Below are positions 6,342 through 15,554 of a stretch of DNA of 43,131 nt, one piece after another; the stretch's first letter is position 1, and every line of letters begins with the position of its first letter. Source of the stretch: a virus; IMG/VR virus record IMGVR_UViG_3300048550_000945, positions 1 through 43,131 of that record. One strand, written 5' to 3'. A program made the translations under genes and the position numbers. Below the pieces are notes generated by a model. That model ran no database searches. It worked only from the letters and a program-made list of their open reading frames with translations, and was not told the origin of the DNA.

Positions 6342-9300
6342 ATGGCTATAGAAAATAGTTACCTACCACCAGGTGTTTACACAAGCACCGTATTTGGGAA
6401 TCAAAACCAAAACCAAGCTCGACTGCAAGGCAGGGTGCCTACCTTAATCGGCACAGGTCGCCAGACCATCGAGAGCAAGGGCAGTCTCCTCGTAAGAGGC
6501 TCGTCTGCTGTGGTTGATCAACGGATCGTAGAAGAAGATCCATCAGGCAGAATGGTTGCAGGAGAGAATCCCGATGGGAGTTACACCTATCAGGACTTCG
6601 ACGGCGAGACAAACCAACTTCAGGTCAGGAAATGGCCTATCGTCACGGGTGACGGGTCTGGGACTAACGCTACGGTTCCTTCTTCTGTTACCGTGAGCAT
6701 CAACGGCATTAACACTGTCGTTCTCGCAGTTGATGGTGCTGAAGGAGTTCTTACTATCGCGGAAGCCCCTAAGCAAGGAGACGACGTAAGAGTTTCTTAC
6801 TTCTTCAACCGCACGGACACTTTCGTAGAAGAGGAAAACCTTTCTAGTCAGGTGTCTCCTTTCGACACAGAACTTCTCGGAAGTAGTTCCCCCTTCGTGA
6901 TCGACAATACCTCTAACACTCTTATCTTAACTGTAGATGGTGTGACAGGTGTTATCACACTCCCTAACGGAGCTCAGGGTGATCGAGCGAACTCCCTCCA
7001 GCGTGTCATCGCAACCATTAATGGTGCAGGGCTTGCTTCTCTCGAAGCAGACTCCTACAAAGACACGGAAGGTGGCGACAACCTCATCCTGACAGCAGAG
7101 GGGTCGATCCTTGTAGGTAACGGCACAGCTAACACCACTATCGGTGTTTACTTGAACCAGACAGGCAATGAACGCACCCGCACGTTCTTTACTCAGTATG
7201 GCCCTATTGTAGACGGAACAAACAGTGGAGTTATTACTACCTCCACTGACAATGTGACCGTTAGGGTTGACGGGGTAATTGTAGCGGTTGAGTCTGTAGA
7301 CGGTTCAACGAACGCTATCACCCTCGCACTCCCCCCTAAAGTAGGTACTGTCATTAGTGTTGACTACTACCACAATACTTTCAGAGATCAGTTCGACTAC
7401 GTGTCGGGTCGTGACATCACCTCCATCGACAGAGTTTCTCTTGTCGCATCAGGCGGTGGCTCAGCGGCCTTGTTTGTCGAAGACGTGGACTTTGTACTCT
7501 CAGACGACAAGATTGTCTGGGGTACAGCGACAGTTGCCTCTGCGGGTGCAGTACAGAATGGCCAGACCCCTTTCGGCAACAACCAAGTGTCTCCAACTCT
7601 CCGAGATGAGAGAGCCTATCTTTTAGAGTGTTCTTCTGTAATTACGAATGCCGTCCCTCCTAGAGTCCTCCAAAACGTCTTTAAACTCCCCTTCCAGCCC
7701 GTTGACGGATCTGGTGCAGGGAAAGCCACTAACAGAGCTGATCTTGTCACAGTGAGGACAGGAGTCTCCCTCTCAGACGCCCTTGTCAACCCTCTTGCAG
7801 TTGTGACTAAGGTTGACCCTCAGACTTCACAGGTAACTCTCGCCTCTGATATCCCTGCGAACCATAAGGTGTTTGCGAGCTTCTACTACTCCAATATTCA
7901 AGACAAGTTCGGAGATAAAGCGTATCGAGTCGAGGTTGAGTCTGCGGGAGCTTCTGGAGTTGGCACTTACTCTGTTAAGTCTTTAAACGAGACTCTTTAT
8001 AACGTGACTCTTGAAGACAAAGGTACAGACCTTAGTGAAATCGCCTTGAACTTCCCTTCAGGGTCTGAGTCCATGTCAGGTGCTAGAGTTATAGGAGGCA
8101 CCCCTGTGGCGGAGAATGTCACCGTTGAGCTTCGTAGTTACGACGAGACTCCTGCGATCTTCTTCACCGAAGGCTTCGGAGACTACTTCCTCGTCGAGGG
8201 TGCTTCAGACACTCTTGCTATTGAGGCAGACCTTCAGGCAATCACGATTGACTTCTCTGCCCCTATGGGTGCTGGTCGTAACGGTCACATTGCGACTCTT
8301 GTAAGTGACTTACTTACGTATGACGTTGCGAGCAACAACACTAACTACGGTGCGACAGCATTAACAAGAGCGGTCACTCTCACTGTGGATGGCGTAACTC
8401 TCGCAGAAGCTTCTATTAACGGCGTAGGTGACGATGTTGAGACTTGGGTCGGTGCTATCAACACAGCAGCGAACGCTTCTGCACCTGTTTACACAGCCAT
8501 GTCTAGCTTCTCTGCTTGGGAAGCGAAGGCAAATTCATATGCTGGCTTCAAGTTCCGTTTCGTCGGCGACTCGAATGGTGCTTCTGCCGTAGCCTCTGCC
8601 ACGATTGGTGCGGCTGTTTACCTCAGCCCCGACGACCTCGCTAACGCTGTTGGCGTGGCGATTACTAATGCAATCACCGCAGACATCGTTGGTGCAAACG
8701 CAGACTTTACAGGTCTTGATCTCAGTTGCTCTGCGGATAACACGGGCCGTTTAGTATTTAGTTTGGATTCTCTTCCAAACGCTAACGACTCATACGGATT
8801 TATTGAGTTCATCGCAGATACTGAAGATACGTTCCTCAGTATTGCAGGCGTAGACTTCGATACTCAGAACGCAACCACGAATGGCAACGGCACTCAGACT
8901 AAGTTTGGTTTCCTCCCTGTCGCGGCACACTCACGCACCACCCTTACTTCAGGCGAGCTCCGTGACCGCTTGATTCTTAAAGGTAGGACTGTTATAGGTA
9001 ACAAGTACTTCCCAACATCAGATCTAGGTGTATCTGTTGATCAGGGTGTGCGGGTCGAAGATGCTGGCCTCAGTGCTGGCGACTCCGCTGTTGCTTCAAG
9101 AAGATCTGTAGTTGATGCCCCAAGTGTCCTCCTTCGTTTGGGTTGGGGTGATGTAGACGCTCTTGGTATTCCTGCAAAGACACTGTACAGTGCTGGCAAT
9201 GACCAGAATGACACTCTTGTTCTTGAGATTGACGGTAGTACTGTCACTATCAATTTATCAGATGCTACGGCTCAAGGTAATCTCACTTCAATTACAGATA

Positions 9301-11153
9301 TCCTTGATGATGTAGTAATCGCGGTAGGTGTAAATGCCACTGCTCACATTGAGGGTGCGGGCATCCGTGTTATCAATGCAAACTCTAACATTGATTCCTA
9401 TATTAGAGTTGGTGCAGGTAACGGTAATTCATCTTTCGGTTTAACTGAGGGTGAGTCTGTTTCTTCTGTAGGTGTCACCGCCCAAGCTTTGACCTCAGCT
9501 CTTATGAGTGATGTTGTTGCGAAGGCCTCTTTCGCAACTGCTCTCTTCTCTATTGAGCCAAGCACAGACGCAATCGCGGGTCACTACGCAGAGAAAGCTG
9601 TGTCTTACCTCCACGTAAACCAAACAGGTCGTAGTTTTGTTGGTTTCGAGAGTCTCTCAACTAGTACCAGCTCTATCCTTGAAGTTACAGGGGGTCGTGT
9701 TGCTACAACTAGAGGAAGTGGTACGAAGATCACCGTAGGCGACGGAGCTGTCGGAGAGAATGCGTATCAAGGGTTTGTGGTCACTTCCGATAACCCGAAG
9801 GGTTCGGGGTCAGCTAATGACTCACGCCTCAACGACGGTTCTGGCTCAGATGGTGTTGTAGGACAGACTTATATTGATTCAGTAACAGGCCTCACCTTCT
9901 CCCTCCTCGCAAGAGAAGGTGGTTTGTCATACCCTACAGGTGTCAACGCAAGAGTTCTCTTCAGCGTATCCACTACCCTGACAACCGACGCTAATATTCC
10001 TGTGTCTCTCATACAAGGTGTTGAACTCACTGTGTCTAACACACTCAACACACAGGCAGGAGACATTGCTCTCGTAGAGACTTTTGTTAAGAGTGGTTCT
10101 GAGCCTTCTATAGGTCAGACCTACTATGTTGACTTCACCCGTGTTAGATCACTCTTTAACACTCGTACCTTCACCTCTCTCGGAGACGTGGTAGCCACCT
10201 ATGGGCCTCTGAGTCCAGAGAACTCTTTGAGCTTGGGTGCTTACCTCGCGTTTGCTAATGGTGCTTCTGCAATTGCTTGTAGGCAGATCCCTCTCGCGAA
10301 GGGTCAGAGTATTGCTACCGAGGATCAAGTCATCTCGGCAATTTCTGGTGTTGAAGGTGAGATCACACCAGGTCTTTCACCTTCTGTGATTGTGCCTGTT
10401 TATCCTGCGACATCAGCAATCCTCTCCGCAATCTCTAACCATTGTGACATTCAGTCTTCACTTCGTTATCGTTCAGAGCGTCGTGCTGTTGTTGGCGTAA
10501 AACCTGGCACTCAGCCAAGAGAAGTTCAGCTTCTCGCACAAGCAACAGGAAACTCAAGAGTTTGCATTGTTTACCCTGACATCGCCACTCTTACTTTCAT
10601 AAACGACGTGGGAGTCAGTCAGAGCTTCCTCGTCGGCGGTGAATATGTTGCGGTGGGTGTCGCTCTTGCTACAAGCAACCCTAGTGTAGACAGTGCGACC
10701 CCTTGGACGGGTCGTGTAATCAATGGTCTTTCTTCACTTTCAAGAACTCTTGATGAGGTTGACGCGAACGCGACAGCTAAAGCGGGTGTGACTGTTATAA
10801 GTCAGAGAGCGGACGGTATCAAGGTCAGACATGGTTTGACCACAAACATGACTTCTACTCTCACTAAGACCCCTACGGTTATCCAGATCGCAGATGACGT
10901 TCAGATTCGATCTCGTAACCTCTTGAGTAGGTACATCGGTGTGAAGTACGTACCTCAGGTCATACAGCAGATTGAGGGTCGTTTGAACGCTTTCTTGAAG
11001 CAACTCGTCCGAGACCAGATCATCTCAACCTACACAGGCTTGAGTGTTCGTCGAGATCCCGAAGACCCAACCCAATTGAACGTGGAGGTCTTCTACAAGC
11101 CCGTGTACCCCCTCCTCTATATTCAATTCACCTTTACTCTTCAGGGTGGCTGA
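6342..11153 (+). CDS. Contractile tail sheath protein, very large (1603 aa)
   Basis: Forms the contractile tube around the tail of a myovirus. The N-terminus has the typical sheath opening L-P-P-G-V-Y (8-13). The C-terminal approximately 250 residues contain the sheath core: a V-x-V-G-V-A-L-A-T-S-N-P segment, W-T-G-R-V-I-N-G-L, a V-R-H-G-L-T-T helix region and the final R-R-D-P-E-D-P-T...V-E-V-F-Y-K-P-V-Y-P-L strands used for subunit linking. T4 gp18 has about 660 residues; the extra length here is a series of beta-rich insertions between residues about 110 and 1250. Three approximately 45-residue modules look alike (start near 116, 304 and 470), each with V-D-G or V-D-P-x-T and ending in a S-Y/F-Y-Y-x-N strand. 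The inserts would protrude from the tail surface. Ribosome site AAGGAG. Confidence 0.93.
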   Translation: MAIENSYLPPGVYTSTVFGNQNQNQARLQGRVPTLIGTGRQTIESKGSLLVRGSSAVVDQRIVEEDPSGRMVAGENPDGSYTYQDFDGETNQLQVRKWPIVTGDGSGTNATVPSSVTVSINGINTVVLAVDGAEGVLTIAEAPKQGDDVRVSYFFNRTDTFVEEENLSSQVSPFDTELLGSSSPFVIDNTSNTLILTVDGVTGVITLPNGAQGDRANSLQRVIATINGAGLASLEADSYKDTEGGDNLILTAEGSILVGNGTANTTIGVYLNQTGNERTRTFFTQYGPIVDGTNSGVITTSTDNVTVRVDGVIVAVESVDGSTNAITLALPPKVGTVISVDYYHNTFRDQFDYVSGRDITSIDRVSLVASGGGSAALFVEDVDFVLSDDKIVWGTATVASAGAVQNGQTPFGNNQVSPTLRDERAYLLECSSVITNAVPPRVLQNVFKLPFQPVDGSGAGKATNRADLVTVRTGVSLSDALVNPLAVVTKVDPQTSQVTLASDIPANHKVFASFYYSNIQDKFGDKAYRVEVESAGASGVGTYSVKSLNETLYNVTLEDKGTDLSEIALNFPSGSESMSGARVIGGTPVAENVTVELRSYDETPAIFFTEGFGDYFLVEGASDTLAIEADLQAITIDFSAPMGAGRNGHIATLVSDLLTYDVASNNTNYGATALTRAVTLTVDGVTLAEASINGVGDDVETWVGAINTAANASAPVYTAMSSFSAWEAKANSYAGFKFRFVGDSNGASAVASATIGAAVYLSPDDLANAVGVAITNAITADIVGANADFTGLDLSCSADNTGRLVFSLDSLPNANDSYGFIEFIADTEDTFLSIAGVDFDTQNATTNGNGTQTKFGFLPVAAHSRTTLTSGELRDRLILKGRTVIGNKYFPTSDLGVSVDQGVRVEDAGLSAGDSAVASRRSVVDAPSVLLRLGWGDVDALGIPAKTLYSAGNDQNDTLVLEIDGSTVTINLSDATAQGNLTSITDILDDVVIAVGVNATAHIEGAGIRVINANSNIDSYIRVGAGNGNSSFGLTEGESVSSVGVTAQALTSALMSDVVAKASFATALFSIEPSTDAIAGHYAEKAVSYLHVNQTGRSFVGFESLSTSTSSILEVTGGRVATTRGSGTKITVGDGAVGENAYQGFVVTSDNPKGSGSANDSRLNDGSGSDGVVGQTYIDSVTGLTFSLLAREGGLSYPTGVNARVLFSVSTTLTTDANIPVSLIQGVELTVSNTLNTQAGDIALVETFVKSGSEPSIGQTYYVDFTRVRSLFNTRTFTSLGDVVATYGPLSPENSLSLGAYLAFANGASAIACRQIPLAKGQSIATEDQVISAISGVEGEITPGLSPSVIVPVYPATSAILSAISNHCDIQSSLRYRSERRAVVGVKPGTQPREVQLLAQATGNSRVCIVYPDIATLTFINDVGVSQSFLVGGEYVAVGVALATSNPSVDSATPWTGRVINGLSSLSRTLDEVDANATAKAGVTVISQRADGIKVRHGLTTNMTSTLTKTPTVIQIADDVQIRSRNLLSRYIGVKYVPQVIQQIEGRLNAFLKQLVRDQIISTYTGLSVRRDPEDPTQLNVEVFYKPVYPLLYIQFTFTLQGG

Positions 11154-11169
11154 TTTGTAGTGTATTTAT

Positions 11170-11207
11170 CCTCCGCCTTTTCTAGTTTAACACTACTAAG
11201 AGAAGGC
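11170..11207 (+). promoter_or_regulatory. Leader hairpin before gene at 11218
   Basis: GCCTTTTCT 11175-11183 pairs with AGAGAAGGC 11199-11207 (nine pairs, one G-U) over a 15-base loop that contains AACAC. The stem ends one base before the AGGGA ribosome site. A TTTAT at 11165-11169 precedes the pyrimidine arm. An alternative fold pairs TAGTGT (11158) with ACACTA (11190). The layout matches the other leaders in this window. Confidence 0.45.
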
Positions 11208-11217
11208 AGGGATAACC

Positions 11218-12156
11218 ATGTATGACCATAAGATCCGAGAACTCCAAGGGAGGTTGCTTCGCTTAGAGCGAGTAGCTTCTCAGGGCGACGAGGGCAGGTT
11301 CTTTGACAACCCTCTGGTAAGGTCTGTCAGAGAGTTTGCCGAGTCGGAGGCGATCTCTAATGATCTTCAGGTATCAGAGAATGCTTCTGATACCTTAGAT
11401 TCTGAGAAGTCAAAAGAGCTACTTAAAGCAGAATCAGTTTTCGCACCCCCAACTCCAGCAGAGACCCGAAAAAAGCCAGGTGGCGAAGAGTTTTCAACCC
11501 TGAATCAGTTTGTATTAGAGACTGAGGAGGGTGTGAGGATGCCCTCCCCCGAAAAAGCGGAGCAACCCCCTCAGTCTTTGGAGGAAGGTAAGCTGGATCT
11601 CAAGCAGAAAGCTGAGGATCGAGTGATAACCAGAAGTGAGAAGCTACGTGCTATAAGAGAAGTCATGAAAAAGAAGTCTAGCGGGGCTTGGCTTTTACGG
11701 CAAAGGTCACTCCAGAGAAGGAAAGAAGACAGTCGTTCTAATGGGAAACGTCGCCAAGACGATGAAGATGAGTTGACGGACAGCCAGCGTGAGGTTCAGC
11801 GAGAGAAAAGGGACTATGAGAGGAGAAAGGAGAAAGAACAGAAAGAGAAAGAACAGAAAGAGAAAGCCAAAGAGGAAAGAAAGAAAAACTTAGATCAACG
11901 CAAGCAGGATCAAGTCAGTGCGAGAGCCCAAGCGAAGGAAAAGAAAATAAAGTCTTTAGAGCAACAGGCGAAAGGGTACTCGAAAATGAAAGGAACCGAA
12001 AAAAGCCAATTTGTTAGAGTCGTGTACAAGCTACTCGACCGACAAGGCTCAAGTGGAGCGAAAGATGACCTGCAGTATAAATTGAAGAAGACTAAAAACC
12101 CCGAAGAAAAAAGCCAAGAAATTATTCGAGCCCTCAACTCTCTACGAAAAGGATAG
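11218..12156 (+). CDS. Tagged, highly charged coiled-coil protein (312 aa)
   Basis: Residues 1-22 form a helical tag of the same type as those at 490 and 5148 (x-I-R-E-L-Q-G-R-L-L-R-L-E-R-V-A-S) with an L-x-E site. Residues about 60-140 are acidic and proline-containing, 150-245 are a K/E/R-rich single helix or coiled coil with repeated E-K-E-Q-K. The last 60 residues form a small globular end. Low complexity, the tag and co-transcription with virion genes suggest an internal head or assembly protein processed by the prohead protease. No known family. Confidence 0.72.
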   Translation: MYDHKIRELQGRLLRLERVASQGDEGRFFDNPLVRSVREFAESEAISNDLQVSENASDTLDSEKSKELLKAESVFAPPTPAETRKKPGGEEFSTLNQFVLETEEGVRMPSPEKAEQPPQSLEEGKLDLKQKAEDRVITRSEKLRAIREVMKKKSSGAWLLRQRSLQRRKEDSRSNGKRRQDDEDELTDSQREVQREKRDYERRKEKEQKEKEQKEKAKEERKKNLDQRKQDQVSARAQAKEKKIKSLEQQAKGYSKMKGTEKSQFVRVVYKLLDRQGSSGAKDDLQYKLKKTKNPEEKSQEIIRALNSLRKG

Positions 12157-12159
12157 AAA

Positions 12160-12717
12160 ATGTCTACAGATCTTAATCTTACAAGCGAAGACCTCATAGT
12201 AATGAAGCACGGTGACAGATGCCCCGTCACCGCAGGGGCGACCCTAAGAAGCACAGGGTGGAAAGCTGGCTATTGGGTGAAGTATGCTGAAAATGAAAAC
12301 AGTGCTTCTGAGTTCACCGTGGAACTCGCAGACGGTGTGTACGCTACGGGTTTTTTGATGTACGGCAGTGAAGATTACTCAAACGCAAGGCAAAGCAACT
12401 ATAGGAACTTCACATCCTACCAGCAAAGAGGAGCCCTAGCATCTGCTTCAGGGGCATCTGTCTTGACCATGATTATGGGAGGCGGGAGATTTCTATTTTC
12501 TCAATTTGAGAGATTCAATCTTGACGTAAATGGAGACCGTACCATCCCTGCGAATTACGCTCTAAATGATAATCTTAAAGTGTCCGAGAATGGAGTTCTC
12601 TGCAACGACACGGACGCCCGTCTCCTAGCCAAAACGGGAGGGACACTAGCTCTCCTTGTTGGGGTCTGTTGTAAAACTCCTGTGGATGGTAAATTAGGAC
12701 TCGACCTGAAATTCTAA
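12160..12717 (+). CDS. Putative virion surface or decoration-type protein (185 aa)
   Basis: Starts three bases after the stop of the gene at 11218. Gly/Ala-rich beta protein without membrane segments. Near the C-terminus it has N-Y-A-L-N-D-N-L-K-V-S-E-N-G-V-L, matching in pattern Y-S-A-G-D-S-L-R-A-S-V-N-G-Y-L of the gene at 21669. This motif (Y-x3-D-x-L-x2-S-x-N-G-x-L) is common in small phage capsid-decoration and cement proteins. It could also be a tail tube protein, given its place two genes after the sheath, but it lacks the sequence look of known tube proteins. Confidence 0.65.
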   Translation: MSTDLNLTSEDLIVMKHGDRCPVTAGATLRSTGWKAGYWVKYAENENSASEFTVELADGVYATGFLMYGSEDYSNARQSNYRNFTSYQQRGALASASGASVLTMIMGGGRFLFSQFERFNLDVNGDRTIPANYALNDNLKVSENGVLCNDTDARLLAKTGGTLALLVGVCCKTPVDGKLGLDLKF

Positions 12718-12747
12718 ATATATAATAGGTTTTGAAAGGAGACAAAA

Positions 12748-13104
12748 TTGAGAAAATCACTACCAGGGATCGGGCATTGGCAAGAGTTCGACAAGATAAA
12801 TACGACGTTAGAAGTAAATTACACCGTAAAGGTACTAGCTTCAATTCGAGGCGTGACTTATCGTCGAATTGAAGAAACGGAAACTAAAGGGATTTTCCAC
12901 TTGAGGTTTTCTGTGAAGGGATACGGTGACTTTTTTTTGATGTATTCGGATTGCGACGAGGACTTCGCGAAGAAAGCAAAAAAGTCTTGGTCTGGCATCT
13001 TAAGTTATGTGGCCTCTCACCCCAATATCAGATGGGTGGACATTGAGTTCACACCCACTAATTCAATAATCAAGACTGTGATCTCACACTTAAGTAAGAA
13101 GTGA
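12748..13104 (+). CDS. Hypothetical protein (118 aa), TTG start
   Basis: Begins at a TTG preceded by a perfect AAAGGAG, four-base spacing region away; no in-frame ATG precedes the conserved-looking part. TATATAATA lies about 27 bases upstream and may be a promoter. The protein is alpha/beta, basic, with alternating strands and a C-terminal basic helix (K-T-V-I-S-H-L-S-K-K). No family recognised. Confidence 0.65.
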   Translation: MRKSLPGIGHWQEFDKINTTLEVNYTVKVLASIRGVTYRRIEETETKGIFHLRFSVKGYGDFFLMYSDCDEDFAKKAKKSWSGILSYVASHPNIRWVDIEFTPTNSIIKTVISHLSKK

Positions 13105-13152
13105 AATTAACGAAAACTCTCCAAGAAACACACTAACCTATGTGGGCATAAG

Positions 13153-14028
13153 ATGAACAGAAAAGCAGGACACGTAAAAGATATAATCCTCGATGAGATC
13201 GAAAATAGAGAAGATGAACTTAAAAGATATATACTAGTCAACACCGAGTTGGAAGACCACCCTTTCTTCATAGAGCTTCTAGCAGGGAATTTAAAAAGAG
13301 CCTATAGGAAAGCAAAGGGCTTTAACTTGAAGCAGGTGGTTGCCGAAATCGGACAAAGCGTAGAGGCCAAGCTTAAGGTTGCGAACGAGGCTCATGTAGT
13401 AGAAGAGATCCGACAGTACGCCATCAACAAAGGTCAAGACCGTCTGCAAAGCATGATTGATAGTATCATTACCAACCAAGCTAGACTCATGATCAAAGGA
13501 AATTGGAGTCGGCCGCGAGGTGTTAAGGGGTTCTCTAATCTTGTAACAACAGCTATCAAATTGTATCGAAAGGAACTCCCCCTCTCGTCACATATACCTA
13601 GTAGGGTTTCCCGCACCGCCAAAACTAAGGCGGCTGAACATCTCTTGGATTGGTACTTCGACCAAATCGAAGAGAGAGTTGAAGACATGGGAGGGGTTTA
13701 TGACATATTAGATATGTCAATCCTACTCAACCCTGATAGAGTCCTCCCTAAATCGCTAGAGGTTGGGGGGAGAAATTTATCTTATGAAGACTTCCTCAAC
13801 CTCCTCCTAAAGGCGAGGAAGAAAATGCGGTTTGACCCAGATGTTTATCTCAACTATGACCCTCCCCCATCTGGAAGACAGGGCTACCTGAGAGCCGAAG
13901 TTCAGGTGACTACCGACGAAGACACACGGACGCCACTTTTACTCTCTTTTGATATTAAAAGCGACCTGAGAAGAAGTCTAGAAGAAGATATTGAGCGTGT
14001 TCTTCAAGCGGCCTCTATGAATACATAA
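13153..14028 (+). CDS. Hypothetical protein (291 aa)
   Basis: Mostly helical for residues 1-230 with charged helices, followed by a beta-rich end (R-A-E-V-Q-V-T-T...L-L-S-F-D-I) and a terminal helix. The upstream ribosome site is weak (GGGC about six bases before the ATG). Last plus-strand gene before the convergent RuvC-like gene, so it closes the tail-block transcript. No motif identifies its role; a minor structural or assembly protein is possible from position only. Confidence 0.65.
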   Translation: MNRKAGHVKDIILDEIENREDELKRYILVNTELEDHPFFIELLAGNLKRAYRKAKGFNLKQVVAEIGQSVEAKLKVANEAHVVEEIRQYAINKGQDRLQSMIDSIITNQARLMIKGNWSRPRGVKGFSNLVTTAIKLYRKELPLSSHIPSRVSRTAKTKAAEHLLDWYFDQIEERVEDMGGVYDILDMSILLNPDRVLPKSLEVGGRNLSYEDFLNLLLKARKKMRFDPDVYLNYDPPPSGRQGYLRAEVQVTTDEDTRTPLLLSFDIKSDLRRSLEEDIERVLQAASMNT

Positions 14029-14151
14029 GGGAACTACGAGAGATATAGTTGGAGAGATAGAACGTCAAAGACGTGGATCAGAAGAGTAAGTCAAATAGAT
14101 TTGATCTGGTTCGTGATACGATTTGGAAAAACCAAGAAGTACCTCCGCCTA

Positions 14152-14184
14152 ATGGTCTGCTCGTAAGGTTAAGACTCAGACCAT
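14152..14184. terminator. Inverted repeat at end of convergent genes
   Basis: ATGGTCTG 14152-14159 pairs perfectly with CAGACCAT 14177-14184, with a 17-base loop that contains the stop codon of the RuvC-like gene. It lies between convergent transcripts. There is no T run, so an intrinsic terminator in the usual sense is doubtful; it could protect transcript ends. Confidence 0.3.
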
Positions 14185-14819
14185 CTAAAGAAACGGTCAT
14201 CCTCTTTGTGTGTGATCCCCTTACGCTTCACTTTACCTGTCTTCTTGCCCCGCACGTAACGTTCTAAAGAAGTGAAGTGCCTCCGCTCTAGGTCAGATAG
14301 ATCATCAACTGTGATCTTTTCTTCAACCAAAAGCCAAAAACGACTCGCGGCTCGGGCTACCCAAAAGGCATCAGCTTGGTGGTTATTCCATCTCTTAGCC
14401 CCTTGACCTTCGGTAGCTTGCTTTGCGGCATCTACCATATCGCCTTTACCCATCTTCCAACCTTTGGGTCGATTAAGAAAAGCGGCGGCGTGGGCTTTGA
14501 CTTGATTGGGTGAAAGATAAACCGTATCTACCTTTTCGAGCATGAGGGCTTCATTGCTATAGAGAAATAGACCATACATCCCTTCACTATAAAGGTCATT
14601 GAAGATAGGGGACTCAATACCTACCCTCATCGCATCATTCGGATATTTCTCTCTTATCTCTCGAATCAGTTCTTTCAATCCATCCCTAAGGTACATGTAC
14701 CTTGTTACAAAGACTTCAGAAGCCTCTGTCTTCATTGTTCCTTTGTCGAGGAAGCTCCCGTCATCGCGGATAAGCGTCCAGCCGAAGTTCCTTAGACTTG
14801 GGTCTAGTCCTAGTATCAT
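14169..14819 (-). CDS. RuvC-like Holliday junction nuclease
   Basis: Metal-dependent endonuclease of the RNase H fold that cuts branched DNA, useful for recombination and clearing branches before packaging. The opening M-I-L-G-L-D6-P-S-L-R-N-F-G-W is the RuvC motif I; E69 in I-E-S-P is the second acidic residue, and H147/D150 in N-N-H-Q-A-D-A complete the active site. Length 216 is near the RuvC range (about 170), with a basic C-terminal extension (K-K-T-G-K-V-K-R-K). AGAGG precedes the ATG. It lies alone in reverse orientation inside the virion block and shares a divergent promoter region (14820-14896) with the head operon; TTATAAATG at about 14850 on its strand is a candidate promoter. Confidence 0.9.
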   Translation of the reverse strand: MILGLDPSLRNFGWTLIRDDGSFLDKGTMKTEASEVFVTRYMYLRDGLKELIREIREKYPNDAMRVGIESPIFNDLYSEGMYGLFLYSNEALMLEKVDTVYLSPNQVKAHAAAFLNRPKGWKMGKGDMVDAAKQATEGQGAKRWNNHQADAFWVARAASRFWLLVEEKITVDDLSDLERRHFTSLERYVRGKKTGKVKRKGITHKEDDRFFRWSES

Positions 14820-14852
14820 ATCAACCTCTCTGTTTTTATGGGCAATAGTTCA

Positions 14853-14892
14853 TTTATAAGATAAAGTTCCTACACTGCAAGAAAAGGAGCTT
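14853..14892 (+). promoter_or_regulatory. Candidate promoter and ribosome-site hairpin of head operon
   Basis: TTTATAAG at 14853-14860 resembles phage TATAA-type promoters; TATAAG also appears before 24514 and 24647. AAGTTCCT 14864-14871 pairs with AGGAGCTT 14885-14892 (eight pairs, one G-U) over a 13-base loop starting ACAC. The right arm contains the ribosome site of the gene at 14897. A transcript starting inside the left arm would lack the block, so promoter choice could set translation. Confidence 0.5.
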
Positions 14893-14896
14893 CGAT

Positions 14897-15544
14897 ATGT
14901 CTGAGAAAGATATGGGTCTATTACCAATAATGTCACCTTTGTTCAATCTCAGGGAGACCTGTAAACAGATGTCTCTCCTCGAAGACCATTTGAATAATGT
15001 CAGGAAGAGATGCCCTGATTGTATCAGAAAGCACTTCCTTACGATAGAGGCACTGTTTGAAGAAGCAGTTTCTCTCGACAAAGACCGTGAGTACGCGGAA
15101 ATTCTTGATGGGAAAGCTCAAGATATCAGGGACTTGCAGGGGTCTTGGTTAGATGACGACAGTGACGAGAACTATCTCCTCGTCGCTCAAGCTCTCCGAG
15201 CTATCCGCAAGGAGTTTGCCCCGCTGTGTTTTGATGTCAGGAAACTTGCTAGGGTTGAGAGACTAAGTTCACAGCGACATTTTTGTAGTGGGTATAGTGG
15301 TGTTTCTTTTTCTAACCTCAGAGATCTCGCGAAGAGAGCCACTAAAAGTGAAGTGGAAAAAGAAGATGAGGCAATCGCTTCCCTTGTTCGCAGGGACCCA
15401 AAGAAGAAACCGCCGAGAAAAGATCTTAGGGAGAATCGGTACAACACAGGCGACCGTGACCTTGAAGGCTTGGGGCGAGGTGACGGCGGAGACCCTCACC
15501 TTTCTAGGAGAGACAGGAAGATGAGTAGTCGAAGGTATCTCTGA
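14897..15544 (+). CDS. Conserved-looking protein with C-x2-C-I-R-K-H motif (215 aa)
   Basis: Residues 18-55 read N-L-R-E-T-C-K-Q-M-x-L-L-E-D-H-L followed by C-P-D-C-I-R-K-H-F-L-T-I-E-A-L: a helical pair with Cys/His positions that could bind a metal. I have the impression that such segments recur in uncharacterised phage and bacterial proteins, but cannot name a family. The C-terminal third is basic and low complexity (K-K-K-P-P-R-K, R-D-R-K-M-S-S-R-R). It is the first gene of the head operon and lies 10 bases before the gene at 15555. Confidence 0.7.
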   Translation: MSEKDMGLLPIMSPLFNLRETCKQMSLLEDHLNNVRKRCPDCIRKHFLTIEALFEEAVSLDKDREYAEILDGKAQDIRDLQGSWLDDDSDENYLLVAQALRAIRKEFAPLCFDVRKLARVERLSSQRHFCSGYSGVSFSNLRDLAKRATKSEVEKEDEAIASLVRRDPKKKPPRKDLRENRYNTGDRDLEGLGRGDGGDPHLSRRDRKMSSRRYL

Positions 15545-15554
15545 GGAGTAAAAT

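Noticed and set aside
14073-14267. GTG-started 64-codon plus-strand frame
   Set aside because: Half of it lies antisense to the RuvC-like gene and the ribosome site is too far away (19 bases).
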